Origin: JBLMXQ01 sp050257855 | Lineage (GTDB): Bacteria > Acidobacteriota > Vicinamibacteria > Vicinamibacterales > CAVVIG01 | Assembly (NCBI GenBank): GCA_050257855.1 | Contig: JBLMXQ010000080.1 | Location: forward strand, 1 to 64,000 | Direction of reading: 5' to 3' | DNA length: 64,000 bases | In this document: piece after piece, positions 53,200 to 62,356 of the stretch | Position numbering within the stretch: the stretch's first letter is position 1 | Layout of the letters: every line of letters begins with the position of its first letter | Translations under genes and position numbers: made by a program | Notes under the pieces: model-generated | What the model saw: only the letters and a program-made list of their open reading frames with translations | What the model was told of the DNA's origin: nothing | Database searches by the model: none

Positions 53200-55836
53200 A
53201 TGACCGCGAACGAGATCCGGGCCTCATTCCTCCAGTTCTTCGCGCAGAACGGCCACCGCATCGTCCCCAGCTCCCCGCTCGTCCCTGGCGACGACCCGAC
53301 GCTCCTGTTCACGAACGCCGGGATGAACCAGTTCAAGGACACGTTTCTCGGCCGCGAAAAGCGCGACTACGCGCGGGCGACCACCTCCCAGAAGTGCATG
53401 CGCGTCAGCGGCAAGCACAACGACCTCGACAACGTCGGGCCGTCGCTGCGCCATCACACGTTCTTCGAGATGCTGGGCAACTTCTCGTTCGGCGACTACT
53501 TCAAGGCCGACGCGATCGCCTTCGCCTGGGAGCTGCTGACCGGCGTGTGGAAGATGCCGAAGGATCGCCTCGTCGTGTCGGTGTTCAAGGGCGAGCACGG
53601 CATCCCCCGCGACGAGGAAGCGTACGACCTGTGGCGCCGATACGTGCCCGCCGACCGGGTTCTCGAGCTCGGCACCGACGACAACTTCTGGCAGATGGGC
53701 GACACCGGGCCGTGCGGGCGCTGCTCGGAGATTTACTACGTCCGCGGCGAGGGCACGGATCCCGAGATCGAGATCTGGAACAACGTCTTCATGGAGTTCG
53801 AGCGGAGCGTCGACGGCAGGCTCACGCCGCTCCCCGCGCCGTCCATCGACACCGGCATGGGCCTCGAGCGCATCACGGCGGTGCTGCAGAAGAAGGACTC
53901 GAACTACGACACCGATCTGTTCCAGCCGCTGCTCCGGGACGTGGCGGAGCTGGCCGGCGCCCGCTACACCGGCTCGATGTCGCCGCCCGACATCTCCATG
54001 CGCGTGGTCGCCGATCACATCCGTGCAACGACGTTCCTGATCGCAGACGGGGTGATTCCATCGAACGAATGGCGCGGGTACGTGCTGCGCAAGATCATGC
54101 GCCGGGCGATGCGCCACGGCCGGCACCTCGGCATGACCGAGCCGTTCCTGCACCGCCTGGTGGCGGTGCTCGACCGCGAGATGGGAGACGCGTACCCGGA
54201 GCTGCGAGCGAACCGCGAGATGGTCGAGAAGACGATCCTCGCCGAGGAGAACCGCTTCGACGCCGTCCTCACCGACGGCCTGCCGCGGCTGGAGGCGGAA
54301 ATCGCGCGCGCCCTCGACGTCCCGGACCGCACCCTCGCCGGCGACGCCGCATTCCGCCTGTACGACACATTCGGCCTGCCGTTCGACTTCATCGAGGACA
54401 CGGCCGCGACGCAGGACGTGAGGGTTGATCGCGCGGCGTTCGAGAAGGCCATGGAAGGGCAGCGCGACAGGGCGCGCGCGACGAGTGCGTTCGAGGGACG
54501 CAAGGGCGAAGAGTTTGCCGTCGCGGACGACCTGAAAGGGGTCGGCGACCACTTCGAGGGGTACACGACCACGCGCCTGGCCGGCGTGCCGGTGGTCGCG
54601 CTGTTCGACGAGCGCCGTCTGCCCGCGGCGGAGCTCAAGAGCGGCGACATCGGCTATTTGGCGCTCGGCCGCACGCCGTTCTACGTCGAAGCCGGCGGCC
54701 AGGTCTCCGATTCGGGGCGGATCGTCAGCGAGGCGGCCGGCGCGACCGCGGAGGTGGAAGGGCTCGTGCGGATTCGTCCGGGGCTGCCGCGCGCGCACCG
54801 CGTACGCGTGACCGCCGGTGCCTTCCATGCGCGCGACATCGTCACGGCCGAGGTCGACGCGGAGCTGCGCGACGCGACGCGCCGCAATCACACCGCCACG
54901 CACCTGCTGCACGCGGCGCTCCGCCAGGTGCTCGGCGCGCACGTGAAGCAGGCCGGCTCGCTCGTCGCGCCCGATCGTCTGCGCTTCGACTTCGTCCATT
55001 TCCAGCCGGTCACGCGCGAGGAGCTCGGCCGCATCGAGCGGATCGTGAACCAGCAGATCGTGAAGAACACGCCGGTGACGACCGAGGTGCGGTCGACGCA
55101 GGAGGCGATCTCGGCCGGCGCGATGGCCCTGTTCGGCGAGAAGTACGGCGACAGAGTCCGTGTCGTCAGCGTGCCCGGCTTCAGCATGGAGCTGTGCGGC
55201 GGCACCCACGTCGCGGCGACCGGCGATATCGGCGCGTTCGTCGTCACGGGCGAGAGCGGCGTCGCGGCCGGCGTCCGCCGCATCGAAGCCGTGACCGGAC
55301 TGGGCGCGCTCGAATGGGCGCAGCGCGGGCGGTCGATGCTCGAGGAGCTGCTCGGCGCGCTGCACGTCAGCGCCGATCAGGCCGCCGACGCCGTCGAGAA
55401 GCTGCAGGTCGAGAACAAGCGGCTGGCGCGCGAGGTCAGCCAGCTCAAGACGAAGCTGGCGATGGGTGGCGGCGGACGGGCCGACGCCGACGACACGACT
55501 GAGGTCGCCGGCGTCAGGCTCGCCAGACGCAAGGTGGTCGATCTCGATCGCGAGGCGCTGCGCGGCCTTGCCGACTCGCTCAAGGGCGCCGTCAAGAGCG
55601 GCGTCGTCGTCATCACGTCGACGTCGGGCGACGGCAAGGTGGCGATCGTCGCGGCGGTCACGCCGGACCTGACGAAGCGCATCTCCGCCGGACAGCTCGT
55701 CAAGGAACTCGCGCCAATCGTCGGCGGCGGCGGGGGCGGCCGGCCGGATTTCGCCGAAGCCGGCGGCCGCGACGCGAGCCGCATCGACGAGCTGCACGAG
55801 CAGGCGCCCCGAATCCTCGAGCGCCTGCTCCGCTAG
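53200..55836 (+). CDS. alaS: alanine--tRNA ligase
   Basis: 878 residues, full length. Class II synthetase. Catalytic core MTANEIRASFLQFFAQNGHRIVPSSPLVPGDDPTLLFTNAGMNQFKDTFLG, RATTSQKCMRVSGKHNDLDNVG, HHTFFEMLGNFSFGDYFK; editing domain with NHTATHLLHAALRQVLG and the zinc site in SMELCGGTHVAATGDIG; C-terminal Ala domain with Gly-rich loop (IVGGGGGGRPDFAEAGG). No Shine-Dalgarno; ATG 53200 is chosen for its position 6 bases after TACAAT. The coding region ends 20 bases before a family 1 repeat. Confidence 0.98.
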   Translation: MTANEIRASFLQFFAQNGHRIVPSSPLVPGDDPTLLFTNAGMNQFKDTFLGREKRDYARATTSQKCMRVSGKHNDLDNVGPSLRHHTFFEMLGNFSFGDYFKADAIAFAWELLTGVWKMPKDRLVVSVFKGEHGIPRDEEAYDLWRRYVPADRVLELGTDDNFWQMGDTGPCGRCSEIYYVRGEGTDPEIEIWNNVFMEFERSVDGRLTPLPAPSIDTGMGLERITAVLQKKDSNYDTDLFQPLLRDVAELAGARYTGSMSPPDISMRVVADHIRATTFLIADGVIPSNEWRGYVLRKIMRRAMRHGRHLGMTEPFLHRLVAVLDREMGDAYPELRANREMVEKTILAEENRFDAVLTDGLPRLEAEIARALDVPDRTLAGDAAFRLYDTFGLPFDFIEDTAATQDVRVDRAAFEKAMEGQRDRARATSAFEGRKGEEFAVADDLKGVGDHFEGYTTTRLAGVPVVALFDERRLPAAELKSGDIGYLALGRTPFYVEAGGQVSDSGRIVSEAAGATAEVEGLVRIRPGLPRAHRVRVTAGAFHARDIVTAEVDAELRDATRRNHTATHLLHAALRQVLGAHVKQAGSLVAPDRLRFDFVHFQPVTREELGRIERIVNQQIVKNTPVTTEVRSTQEAISAGAMALFGEKYGDRVRVVSVPGFSMELCGGTHVAATGDIGAFVVTGESGVAAGVRRIEAVTGLGALEWAQRGRSMLEELLGALHVSADQAADAVEKLQVENKRLAREVSQLKTKLAMGGGGRADADDTTEVAGVRLARRKVVDLDREALRGLADSLKGAVKSGVVVITSTSGDGKVAIVAAVTPDLTKRISAGQLVKELAPIVGGGGGGRPDFAEAGGRDASRIDELHEQAPRILERLLR

Positions 55837-55855
55837 GGTCAGACCGGCCCGTGGA

Positions 55856-55902
55856 GGGACGGCCTCAAGGCCGTCCCCTACCGGCTCAAGGCCGTCCCCT
55901 AC
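55856..55902. repeat. family 1 palindrome plus half copy between alaS and pstS
   Basis: GGGACGGCCT at 55856 pairs with AAGGCCGTCCC ending 55877; a second half copy (CTCAAGGCCGTCCCCTACC) follows to 55902. It lies between two converging genes, where a bidirectional terminator would be useful, but there is no T-run. Confidence 0.85.
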
Positions 55903-55914
55903 CGACCGCTGCCG

Positions 55915-56991
55915 CTACCGCGGCACGTTGATGCTGTCGATCGCCTTCGCGTCGAGATCCCGCACCGCCTGCGGCAACGGTGCGTAGTCCAGGCTCTCGG
56001 CATACTGCTGGCCTTCTGTGACGGTGTATCTCAGCATGTCGACGATCGCCTTTCCCGTGCCCGCGTCCTTCTGGTTCTTGAAAACGATGATCCAGCTGAA
56101 GCCGGCAATCGGGTAGCTGTCATCGCCCGGCGCGTTGACGAAGACTGCCTTGAGGTCGGGCGGCATGCTGGCCGCCGCGCCCGCGCCGGCTGCCGCCGCG
56201 CCCGCAGGACTCGGCTCGACGAACTTGCCGGCCGCGTTCTTCAGCAGCGCCGACCTGATGTGATTCTGCTTCGCGTAGGCGAGCTCGAAGTAGCCGATGG
56301 CCCCCGGCGTGCCCGTCACCTGGCCCGAAACGCCCTCGCTCCCCTTCGCGCCGACCCCGGCGGGCCACTTGATGGCGCCGGCCGCGCCGACCTTCGACTT
56401 CCACTCGTTGCTGACCGCCGACAGGTAGGACGTGAAGATGAACGTGGTGCCGCTGCCCTCGGTCCGGTGCACGACGACGATCGGGGTGGACGGCATCTTC
56501 ACGCCGGCGTTCAGCGCGGCGATCTTCGGATCGTTCCACGTCTTGATCGTGCCGAGATAGATGCCGCTCAGCGTCTCGCCGTCGAGCTTCAGGTTGTCGA
56601 TCGGCAGGTTGTACCCGACCGAAACGGCGCCCATCGTGACCGGGATGTGCACCACCGGCCCTCCGGCCGCCTCCGCCTGCCGGGTCTGATCCTCGTTGAG
56701 CGGGAAATCGCTGGCGCCGAAATCGACGGTGCCGCCAACGAGCTGCTGGACGCCGCCGCCGCTTCCGATGGACTGGTAGTTCACCTGGATTCCGGTCTTC
56801 TTCCCGAAGGCGTCGAACACCTTCATGAAGAGCGGCGTGTCGAAGGTCGAGCCGGCCCCCTGCAGGCGCTGCTGCGCCACGGCGGGAGCGCCGGCCGATG
56901 TCCCGGACGTCCCGGGGGCAGAGGATCCGCCGCAGGCGGCCAGGAGCAGCGCCGCCGGCGCCATTGCGACGATGGAAAGTGTCTTTTTCAT
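55915..56991 (-). CDS. pstS: phosphate ABC transporter substrate-binding lipoprotein PstS
   Basis: 358 residues. Lipoprotein signal MKKTLSIVAMAPAALLLAAC. Periplasmic phosphate-binding fold: LQGAGSTFDTPLFMKVFDAF, YQSIGSGGGVQQLVGGTVDFGASDFPL, PVTMGAVSVGYNLP, IYLGTIKTWNDPKIAALN, VVVHRTEGSGTTFIFTSYLS, and GAIGYFELAYAKQN. The Thr/Ser/Asp/Arg residues of these loops contact phosphate. No pstC, pstA or pstB is in the window, so this copy is separate from its transporter. TAGACT ends 7 bases before ATG 56991. Confidence 0.95.
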   Translation of the reverse strand: MKKTLSIVAMAPAALLLAACGGSSAPGTSGTSAGAPAVAQQRLQGAGSTFDTPLFMKVFDAFGKKTGIQVNYQSIGSGGGVQQLVGGTVDFGASDFPLNEDQTRQAEAAGGPVVHIPVTMGAVSVGYNLPIDNLKLDGETLSGIYLGTIKTWNDPKIAALNAGVKMPSTPIVVVHRTEGSGTTFIFTSYLSAVSNEWKSKVGAAGAIKWPAGVGAKGSEGVSGQVTGTPGAIGYFELAYAKQNHIRSALLKNAAGKFVEPSPAGAAAAGAGAAASMPPDLKAVFVNAPGDDSYPIAGFSWIIVFKNQKDAGTGKAIVDMLRYTVTEGQQYAESLDYAPLPQAVRDLDAKAIDSINVPR

Positions 56992-56998
56992 GGGTCCG

Positions 56999-57004
56999 AG
57001 TCTA
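56999..57004 (-). promoter_or_regulatory. TAGACT -10-like box of pstS
   Basis: The minus-strand TAGACT ends 7 bases before the pstS start codon. No Shine-Dalgarno is seen, so a leaderless mRNA is plausible. No Pho-box-like repeat is evident nearby. Confidence 0.4.
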
Positions 57005-57146
57005 GGCAGTGTGCATTTCCGGCACGCAATCACCGTGTAACGCGCGGGTTAAATCGCGGTCCGGATCTCGCGGGCCCCGGGTCTGAAGTTCGGGGCCGCT
57101 GGAGCCGATAATCCGGATATCCGTCGTACGGCCGTGGTGTAAATCG

Positions 57147-57869
57147 TTGACCTTGAAGCAGATCTCCATCCGCGTGGCCGTTCTGGCCCTCTTGTGCGCT
57201 GCGGCCGCCGCGCCGGCGTCTGCCCAGATCTACAGCTGGCGGGATGGCACCGGGAACCTGGTCCTGTCCAACGTCAGGCCGGCGCGGAGCGTCCGCACGT
57301 ATGCCGTTCCCGACACGCGATCGGTGCGGGCCACGCGGTCGGCGAGCCCGGCGCGCAGCAGCCTGTACGAGGACCTGATTCGGCAGCACGCGCAGCTGAA
57401 CGGCGTCCGCACGGATCTCGTGCGGGCCGTCGTCCAGGTCGAATCGGGCTTCAACCCGCGGGCGCGCTCGCCGAAGGGCGCTCTCGGCCTGATGCAGCTG
57501 ATGCCGGCCACGATCCGCGAGTTCAACGTACGCAACCCGTTCGATCCGGGCGACAACGTCCGCGCGGGCGTCGCCTACCTGCGGCAGCTGCTCGACCGGT
57601 ACAACAACAACGAGCAGCTCGCCCTCGCCGCGTACAACGCCGGCCCGGGCGCGGTCGACAGCCACGGAGAAACGGTCCCGCCCTACCGTGAAACGAAGGA
57701 GTACGTCTACCGGATCAATCGGATGGCCGGCCGGCCGATTGAGATGCGCCACAACCGAATCTACAGAGTCACGGAGATCGTCGACGGCCGGACCGTCGTC
57801 CGCTATACGGACCAGAAGCCAACGTCGGGCGAGTACGAGCTGGTTCGACCTGGCGCCTGGGGAAAGTAA
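57147..57869 (+). CDS. lytic transglycosylase with an N-terminal DUF4124-like segment
   Basis: About 240 residues. Signal peptide ISIRVAVLALLCAAAAAPASA, then a DUF4124-like IYSWRDGTGNLVLSN, and the SLT domain with the catalytic Glu in VVQVESGFNPRARSPKGALGLMQLMPATIREF, later ALAAYNAGPGAV and YVYRINRM. It cleaves peptidoglycan to 1,6-anhydro products in the periplasm. TTG 57147 or TTG 57153 starts it; GATAAT at 57107-57112 is a candidate -10. The end converges on the ABC permease across 30 bp of CCCCGAGCCCC-type repeat. Confidence 0.92.
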   Translation: MTLKQISIRVAVLALLCAAAAAPASAQIYSWRDGTGNLVLSNVRPARSVRTYAVPDTRSVRATRSASPARSSLYEDLIRQHAQLNGVRTDLVRAVVQVESGFNPRARSPKGALGLMQLMPATIREFNVRNPFDPGDNVRAGVAYLRQLLDRYNNNEQLALAAYNAGPGAVDSHGETVPPYRETKEYVYRINRMAGRPIEMRHNRIYRVTEIVDGRTVVRYTDQKPTSGEYELVRPGAWGK

Positions 57870-57899
57870 CACCCCTCGGCCCGGAGCCCCGAGCCCCTC

Positions 57900-59642
57900 C
57901 TACGCTTCCGCCCGCTCCACCTCCACCAGATCGATCCTGTCGTAGAGCGGCCCCATCGCCTCGGTCGCGACCAGCACCTCGACGAGCACGACGACCGAGC
58001 AGACCGACGCGCCGAGGACGATCGCCGCGAGCCCGAGGACGCGCCGGAACGCGAACCAGACGATCCCGCCGGCGATTGCGCCGGGGGCGACGGCAATGGT
58101 CAGCAGCAGCATGACGCCCGCGAGCAGGATGAGGCGCTGGCCCATCGCGTCGAGGCCGCGCGGGCGCTCCGTTCCGAGCGGCACCCATGCCGGAAACATG
58201 AGCGCGGCGCCGTTCTGGATGACGAGGTGGGCGCCGACGAGCGCCGGTGTGAGCGCCGCGACGCCGGCCGCCACCGCCACGCGCAGCGCGAGGTCCTGAG
58301 CGCCGAACACCGGGGCCGACAGATAGAGCGCGAGCAGCGTCAGCCCCCACGAGATGGCGGTCAGCATCGCGAGCGGCCACATCATCTCGCCGAGCACCAC
58401 GGCCGCCGGCCGCACGGGCCACGTGCGCAGGATCTCGAGATGCAGCAGGTCCTGACGGAGGTCGGTGCGCAGCATCTGGGGGCCGAGCACGATGCTGACC
58501 ACGGCGCCAATCGACGCGAACATGCCAACGATCGCCGCGAGCCCGCGCGCGTGGCTGATGACGGCCGCGGACGCAGCAAAGGCCACGATCACGATGGCGA
58601 CACGCATCACGACCGCGCGGTTGGTGGCCCGAACCGCCTGCGTGGCGCCCTTCCAGACGAACGCGCCCTCGGCGCGCCCGCCCGGGGCGAGGCTCCACGC
58701 GCGCAGCCGCTGCGCCGCTCCGCCCGCGCCGATGCCGGTCTTGCGCGTGCCGCGCTCGAAGTCGGAGGTGGCGACGTCCTCGAACGCCTCGTCGCTTTCC
58801 AGCACCCACGCGACGGCCGCCGCCAGCACGATCGCAGCGCCCGCGATCGCGGTGGCGAAGGCCGCGAACGATGAGGTCAGCGCCGGACGAAGGAGGGCCG
58901 CGAACGGCCAGAGCACGACCCGGGCCGGGCCAGCCTCGACCGCCTCGCCGACGCGCCGCATCACGTCCGCCGTTCCCGGGGCCGGGGCGTTCGCGAACGC
59001 CCGCACGACCGCCGCTCCCACGACCGCGAGCGCCGCCAGCATGGCGGCGACCGGAGCCCAGGCCACGAGCCGGGCGCGCCCGGAATCACGCGCGAAGAGA
59101 CGCGCACGGGCCAGCGTGACGCCGGCGAAGTACACCTTCGCGGTCACCAGCAGCAGCCAGACGGCGATGCCGACGCGCAGGCGCAGCGCGACGGAGGTCG
59201 AGGGGTACACGAAGGACGCGATCACGCCGCCGAACAGGAGCGCGAGCTGCGATCGGATCAGCCGGTGGGCCAGGAGCGCACGCCGCGACACCGGCGCCGG
59301 AAAGAGGAACGACATCTCGGCCTGCGAGAACTCGAGCACGTTGCTGCTGAACGGCAGCAGCCACCCGAGCGCTGCGAGCGCCAGCAGGCCGAGCCCGCCG
59401 AATCCAAGCAGCATCGGCTGGTGCGCGGCGAGGAACGCGGCCGCCTGCTGCTGTCCGCCCGCGCCGGCGCGCCGGCGCGCCGCGCGGCTTCCCCGCAGGC
59501 GTGCGAAGAACGAGAAATACACGTACGCTGCGCCGACGACGGCGCCGATCAGGTACCGGGGCTCGCGCAGGCGCTTCAGCCGGACGCGAAGGCGGTTGCG
59601 CGTCGTGCAGCTCAGGATGTAGAGGCTCGCGCCGATCATCAC
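57900..59642 (-). CDS. ABC exporter membrane subunit (putative ABC exporter domain)
   Basis: 580 residues with about 12 hydrophobic segments. The N-terminus MMIGASLYILSCTTRNRLRVRLKRLREPRYLIGAVVGAAYVYFSF and the FSQAEMSFLFPAPVSRRALLAHRLIRSQ loop are typical of large ABC-2-like exporter permeases. It follows the ATPase gene after 12 bases and should form the transporter with it. The substrate is unknown. A GTG at 59642 and the ATG directly after it at 59639 are both possible starts. Confidence 0.82.
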   Translation of the reverse strand: MMIGASLYILSCTTRNRLRVRLKRLREPRYLIGAVVGAAYVYFSFFARLRGSRAARRRAGAGGQQQAAAFLAAHQPMLLGFGGLGLLALAALGWLLPFSSNVLEFSQAEMSFLFPAPVSRRALLAHRLIRSQLALLFGGVIASFVYPSTSVALRLRVGIAVWLLLVTAKVYFAGVTLARARLFARDSGRARLVAWAPVAAMLAALAVVGAAVVRAFANAPAPGTADVMRRVGEAVEAGPARVVLWPFAALLRPALTSSFAAFATAIAGAAIVLAAAVAWVLESDEAFEDVATSDFERGTRKTGIGAGGAAQRLRAWSLAPGGRAEGAFVWKGATQAVRATNRAVVMRVAIVIVAFAASAAVISHARGLAAIVGMFASIGAVVSIVLGPQMLRTDLRQDLLHLEILRTWPVRPAAVVLGEMMWPLAMLTAISWGLTLLALYLSAPVFGAQDLALRVAVAAGVAALTPALVGAHLVIQNGAALMFPAWVPLGTERPRGLDAMGQRLILLAGVMLLLTIAVAPGAIAGGIVWFAFRRVLGLAAIVLGASVCSVVVLVEVLVATEAMGPLYDRIDLVEVERAEA

Positions 59643-59654
59643 CGGTTCCGCGCG

Positions 59655-60398
59655 TCAGCCCCGCACCGCGGTGTCGCGGCCGGTCACACGCAGGAAGATC
59701 TGCTCGAGGCTCGAGCCGGCGGCCGCGAGATCGGCGCGTGCGGCGAGCTCGGCGAACGTTCCGTCGGCGACGATCGCGCCGTGGTCCATGATGACCACCC
59801 GGGAGCAGATCTCCTCGACCAGGTGCAGCAGGTGCGACGAGACGACCACGCCGGCGCCGGCGCGCGCCCGGGCCACAATCGTCTCGCGCATGCGGCGGAT
59901 GCCAATCGGATCCAGCCCCGTCAGCGGCTCGTCGAACAGCAGCGCCGAGGCGTCGCGGACCAGACCGCACGCGATGACGACCTTCTGCCGCATGCCGCGC
60001 GAGAGCTCGCCGGGCAGCAGCCGCTCGCGGCCCGTCAGCTCGAGCTCGTCCAGCAGCGCTTTCGCCCGGCTCTCGAAATCCCGGACGCCGTACAGCCGCG
60101 CGACCAGGCGCAGGTGCTCTTCCACCGTCAGGTATTCGAACAGATGCGGCTCGTCCGGCATGAACGCCAGCCGGCGCCTCGCCTCCAGCGGATCCTCGAC
60201 GATGCCGTGGCCGTCGATGAGCACCTGTCCGGCCGTCGGCCGCAGGATGCCCGCGATGCACCGCAGTGTCGTCGTCTTGCCGGCGCCGTTCGGGCCGATG
60301 AGCCCGACGATCTCGCCGCGGCCGACCTCGAACGAGAGATCGCCGACCGCGGTGACGTCGCCGTAGGTCCGCCGGAGGTGTCGCACGGAGATCGTCAT
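59655..60398 (-). CDS. ABC transporter ATP-binding protein
   Basis: 247 residues. ISVRHLRRTYGDVTAVGDLSFEV, Walker A GPNGAGKTTTL, Q-loop around AFMPDEPHLFEYLTVEEHL, signature LSRGMRQKV, Walker B ALLFDEPLTGLDP, H-loop SSHLLHLVEE. This is the DRA/CcmA-like subfamily that pairs with ABC-2 permeases. The start at ATG 60398 leaves a 41-bp divergent promoter region with rpsT. Operon with the exporter gene downstream. Confidence 0.95.
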   Translation of the reverse strand: MTISVRHLRRTYGDVTAVGDLSFEVGRGEIVGLIGPNGAGKTTTLRCIAGILRPTAGQVLIDGHGIVEDPLEARRRLAFMPDEPHLFEYLTVEEHLRLVARLYGVRDFESRAKALLDELELTGRERLLPGELSRGMRQKVVIACGLVRDASALLFDEPLTGLDPIGIRRMRETIVARARAGAGVVVSSHLLHLVEEICSRVVIMDHGAIVADGTFAELAARADLAAAGSSLEQIFLRVTGRDTAVRG

Positions 60399-60406
60399 GG
60401 CTGTGG

Positions 60407-60412
60407 TACAAT
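60407..60412 (+). promoter_or_regulatory. extended -10 (TGGTACAAT) of rpsT
   Basis: TACAAT preceded by TG-G lies in the 41-bp divergent gap with the ABC ATPase gene. It gives a leader of about 20 bases containing GGAGG (60424-60428). Confidence 0.55.
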
Positions 60413-60439
60413 CAGGGGTTTTCGGAGGTAGCACACGAC

Positions 60440-60712
60440 GTGGCCAAGCATGCATCCGCGCTGAAAGCGCACCGGCAGAGCCTCAGGCACCGCGAGCACA
60501 ACCGGCAGTTCCGTTCGCGGCTGCGGACCGCGCTCAAGAGCATCCGCGCCGCCATCGACGCCAACGATCTCGCCGGCGCCAGGACCGCGCTGAAGCAGAC
60601 CATCTCGCTCATCGACAAGATGGCGAGCAAGGGCATTATTCACCGCAACGCCGCCGGCCGGTACAAGTCCAGGATCTCGGCGCGCATGACGGCGAAGTCG
60701 AGCGCGGCGTAG
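60440..60712 (+). CDS. rpsT: 30S ribosomal protein S20
   Basis: 90 residues, three-helix basic protein: AKHASALKAHRQSLRHREHNRQFRSRLRTALKSIRAAI, then ALKQTISLIDKMASKGIIHRNAAGRYKSRISARM. The KGIIHRNAA.RYKSR pattern is diagnostic. It starts at GTG 60440, with GGAGG 11 bases upstream. It converges on holA with 8 bp between stops. Confidence 0.97.
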   Translation: MAKHASALKAHRQSLRHREHNRQFRSRLRTALKSIRAAIDANDLAGARTALKQTISLIDKMASKGIIHRNAAGRYKSRISARMTAKSSAA

Positions 60713-60720
60713 GGGGCGCC

Positions 60721-61752
60721 TCACGCCCGGCTGAAGCCTCGCGCGCCGCCGGCGTCCCGCGTTCCGCCGGGGTCCCGCGCTCCCGCCCGCCTTCCCGCGC
60801 ACAATTCGACGACCAGCCGTTCGAGCAAAATGCGGGGCTGGTCGCTCGAGCGGTTCGTCCGCTTCAGTTCGAGGTCGGTCCGGAACACCGCGTCGACGGA
60901 GGCCGCGAGCCGGCCGGGCGCCAGCTGCGGAAATTTCGTCCGCACCATCCATCCGATCTGGCCGAGCACCTGTTCGGGCGCGGCGCCGGCATCGAGGACG
61001 AGCGCGAGCTGCTTCAACGCCTCGGGCGCCGCACCGGCTTCGATCGCGTTGGTCATCGCCCAGTGGTCCTGCAGAGCGGCCGGCCCCGCCAGTTCCCGCG
61101 CATCGGCGATGGTGATCGTCTTCTGGCCCAGCGCGTAGAGCAGCAGCCGATCCACTTCGCTCCGCAGCCGCTTCACGTCGGCGCCCGCGCGCTGCGCGAG
61201 CAGGCGGGCGGCGGCCGGCTCGATCTGCGATCCCGCAGCCGCCACTCGCGACCTCACCCACTGCTCGGCATCCGCCTCGTCCTCGATCACCCCGCACTGG
61301 ACGAGCGTCGCCTGCTTCGCGAGCATCTTGTACAGCCGGCTCCGCTTGTCCAGCGCGCCTGCGACGAGCACCAGCGTCGTCTGCGGCTCGGGCGACTTGA
61401 ACAGGTCCTCGAGACGCTCGAGGGCGCGCGAGGCGGCGTCGCTCTCGCGCCTGGGGGCGAGCATGTTCTCGGCCTGGAGCACGACGACGACGCGCCGCGG
61501 CGCCATCATCGGAAGCGTTCGGGATGCGTCGATCAGCGTGTCGATGCCCGCGGCGAGGCGATCGCCGGTCGTGAAGTCGCCGGCGTGGATCCGCTCGACG
61601 TTGAACGCCCGCAGCCCTTCGTCCACCAGTTCCGCGAACTCGGCCGCGAGCGCCGACTTCTCGACCTCGTCGTCGCCCTGAACGAGGTACAGGGGGTCGG
61701 TCGCGCCCGCGCGAATCTGCTTCCGCACCGCCGCAGGGGTCGCTACAGACAT
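60721..61752 (-). CDS. holA: DNA polymerase III delta subunit
   Basis: 343 residues. Clamp-loader subunit that opens the sliding clamp. PLYLVQGDDEVEKSALAAEFAELV, FNVERIHAGDF, APRRVVVVLQAENML, TTLVLVAGALDKRSRLYKML, RSEVDRLLLYAL and TITIADARELAG match the family. The last 25 residues (RRAGARDPGGTRDAGGARG) are low-complexity and encoded by a GC-rich degenerate repeat next to rpsT. ATG 61752 lies 7 bases after the lptE stop. Operon leuS-lptE-holA. Confidence 0.93.
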   Translation of the reverse strand: MSVATPAAVRKQIRAGATDPLYLVQGDDEVEKSALAAEFAELVDEGLRAFNVERIHAGDFTTGDRLAAGIDTLIDASRTLPMMAPRRVVVVLQAENMLAPRRESDAASRALERLEDLFKSPEPQTTLVLVAGALDKRSRLYKMLAKQATLVQCGVIEDEADAEQWVRSRVAAAGSQIEPAAARLLAQRAGADVKRLRSEVDRLLLYALGQKTITIADARELAGPAALQDHWAMTNAIEAGAAPEALKQLALVLDAGAAPEQVLGQIGWMVRTKFPQLAPGRLAASVDAVFRTDLELKRTNRSSDQPRILLERLVVELCAGRRAGARDPGGTRDAGGARGFSRA

Positions 61753-61759
61753 GCGGCCG

Positions 61760-62356
61760 TCAGAACGCCTCCAGGATGGCGCTGACAATCGTGCGCGCGA
61801 ACTCCGACGACACCCGGTCGAGCGCGTTGGCGTCCTGGCCGAGGAACGTGGAGATGTCGACCGCGCCGCTCTCGCTCGTGGGCGCGTCGTAGTCCTGCCT
61901 GAACATGAGGCTCGGGTTCTGCCAGAGCACCTTGTTCTCGTGCAGATCGCGCAGCGTGATGCTCGCCGTCATCGTGAGCGTGTACCGGCTCGCGATCTGC
62001 TGGGTCGTGAAACTCGACGGCGTGAGGGAAATCGACGAGATCTCGCCGATCAGCACGGCGTCGACCCCCGAATTCTGCGGCAGGACCTTGTACTTGCCGC
62101 GCCCGATGAATTCCTGGCGCACTTTCTCGGTCAGGACCGTCTCCGCGTTGAAGACCGTCGTCCGGTTGGTGAAGGTCGGGACGCCGATTGTGTTGATGTA
62201 GCTCGGCAGGAACGAGCCCCGTCCCGCCAGCGAATACCCGCACCCGGCGGCGCCGGTGCACGCAAGGCTGACTGCAAGCACCGCGACCGCCCTGCGCCGT
62301 GCACCCTTGGCCCTGAGCCCTCCAGTCCCCGGCCCCCGGCCCCGAGCCCCGGTCAT
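61760..62356 (-). CDS. lptE: LPS-assembly lipoprotein LptE
   Basis: 198 residues. Lipoprotein signal with lipobox GAAGC (Cys39) after AVAVLAVSLACT; then CGYSLAGRGSFLPSYINTIGVPTFTNRTTVFNAETVLTEKVRQEFIGRGKYKV, SGVDAVLIGEISSISLTPSSF and YTLTMTASITLRDL, as in the LptE family that plugs the LptD barrel. The first 20 codons (62303-62352 region) fall in a CCCCGGCCCC-type repeat, so the n-region is partly repeat-derived. ATG 62356 overlaps the leuS stop as ATGA. Confidence 0.9.
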   Translation of the reverse strand: MTGARGRGPGTGGLRAKGARRRAVAVLAVSLACTGAAGCGYSLAGRGSFLPSYINTIGVPTFTNRTTVFNAETVLTEKVRQEFIGRGKYKVLPQNSGVDAVLIGEISSISLTPSSFTTQQIASRYTLTMTASITLRDLHENKVLWQNPSLMFRQDYDAPTSESGAVDISTFLGQDANALDRVSSEFARTIVSAILEAF

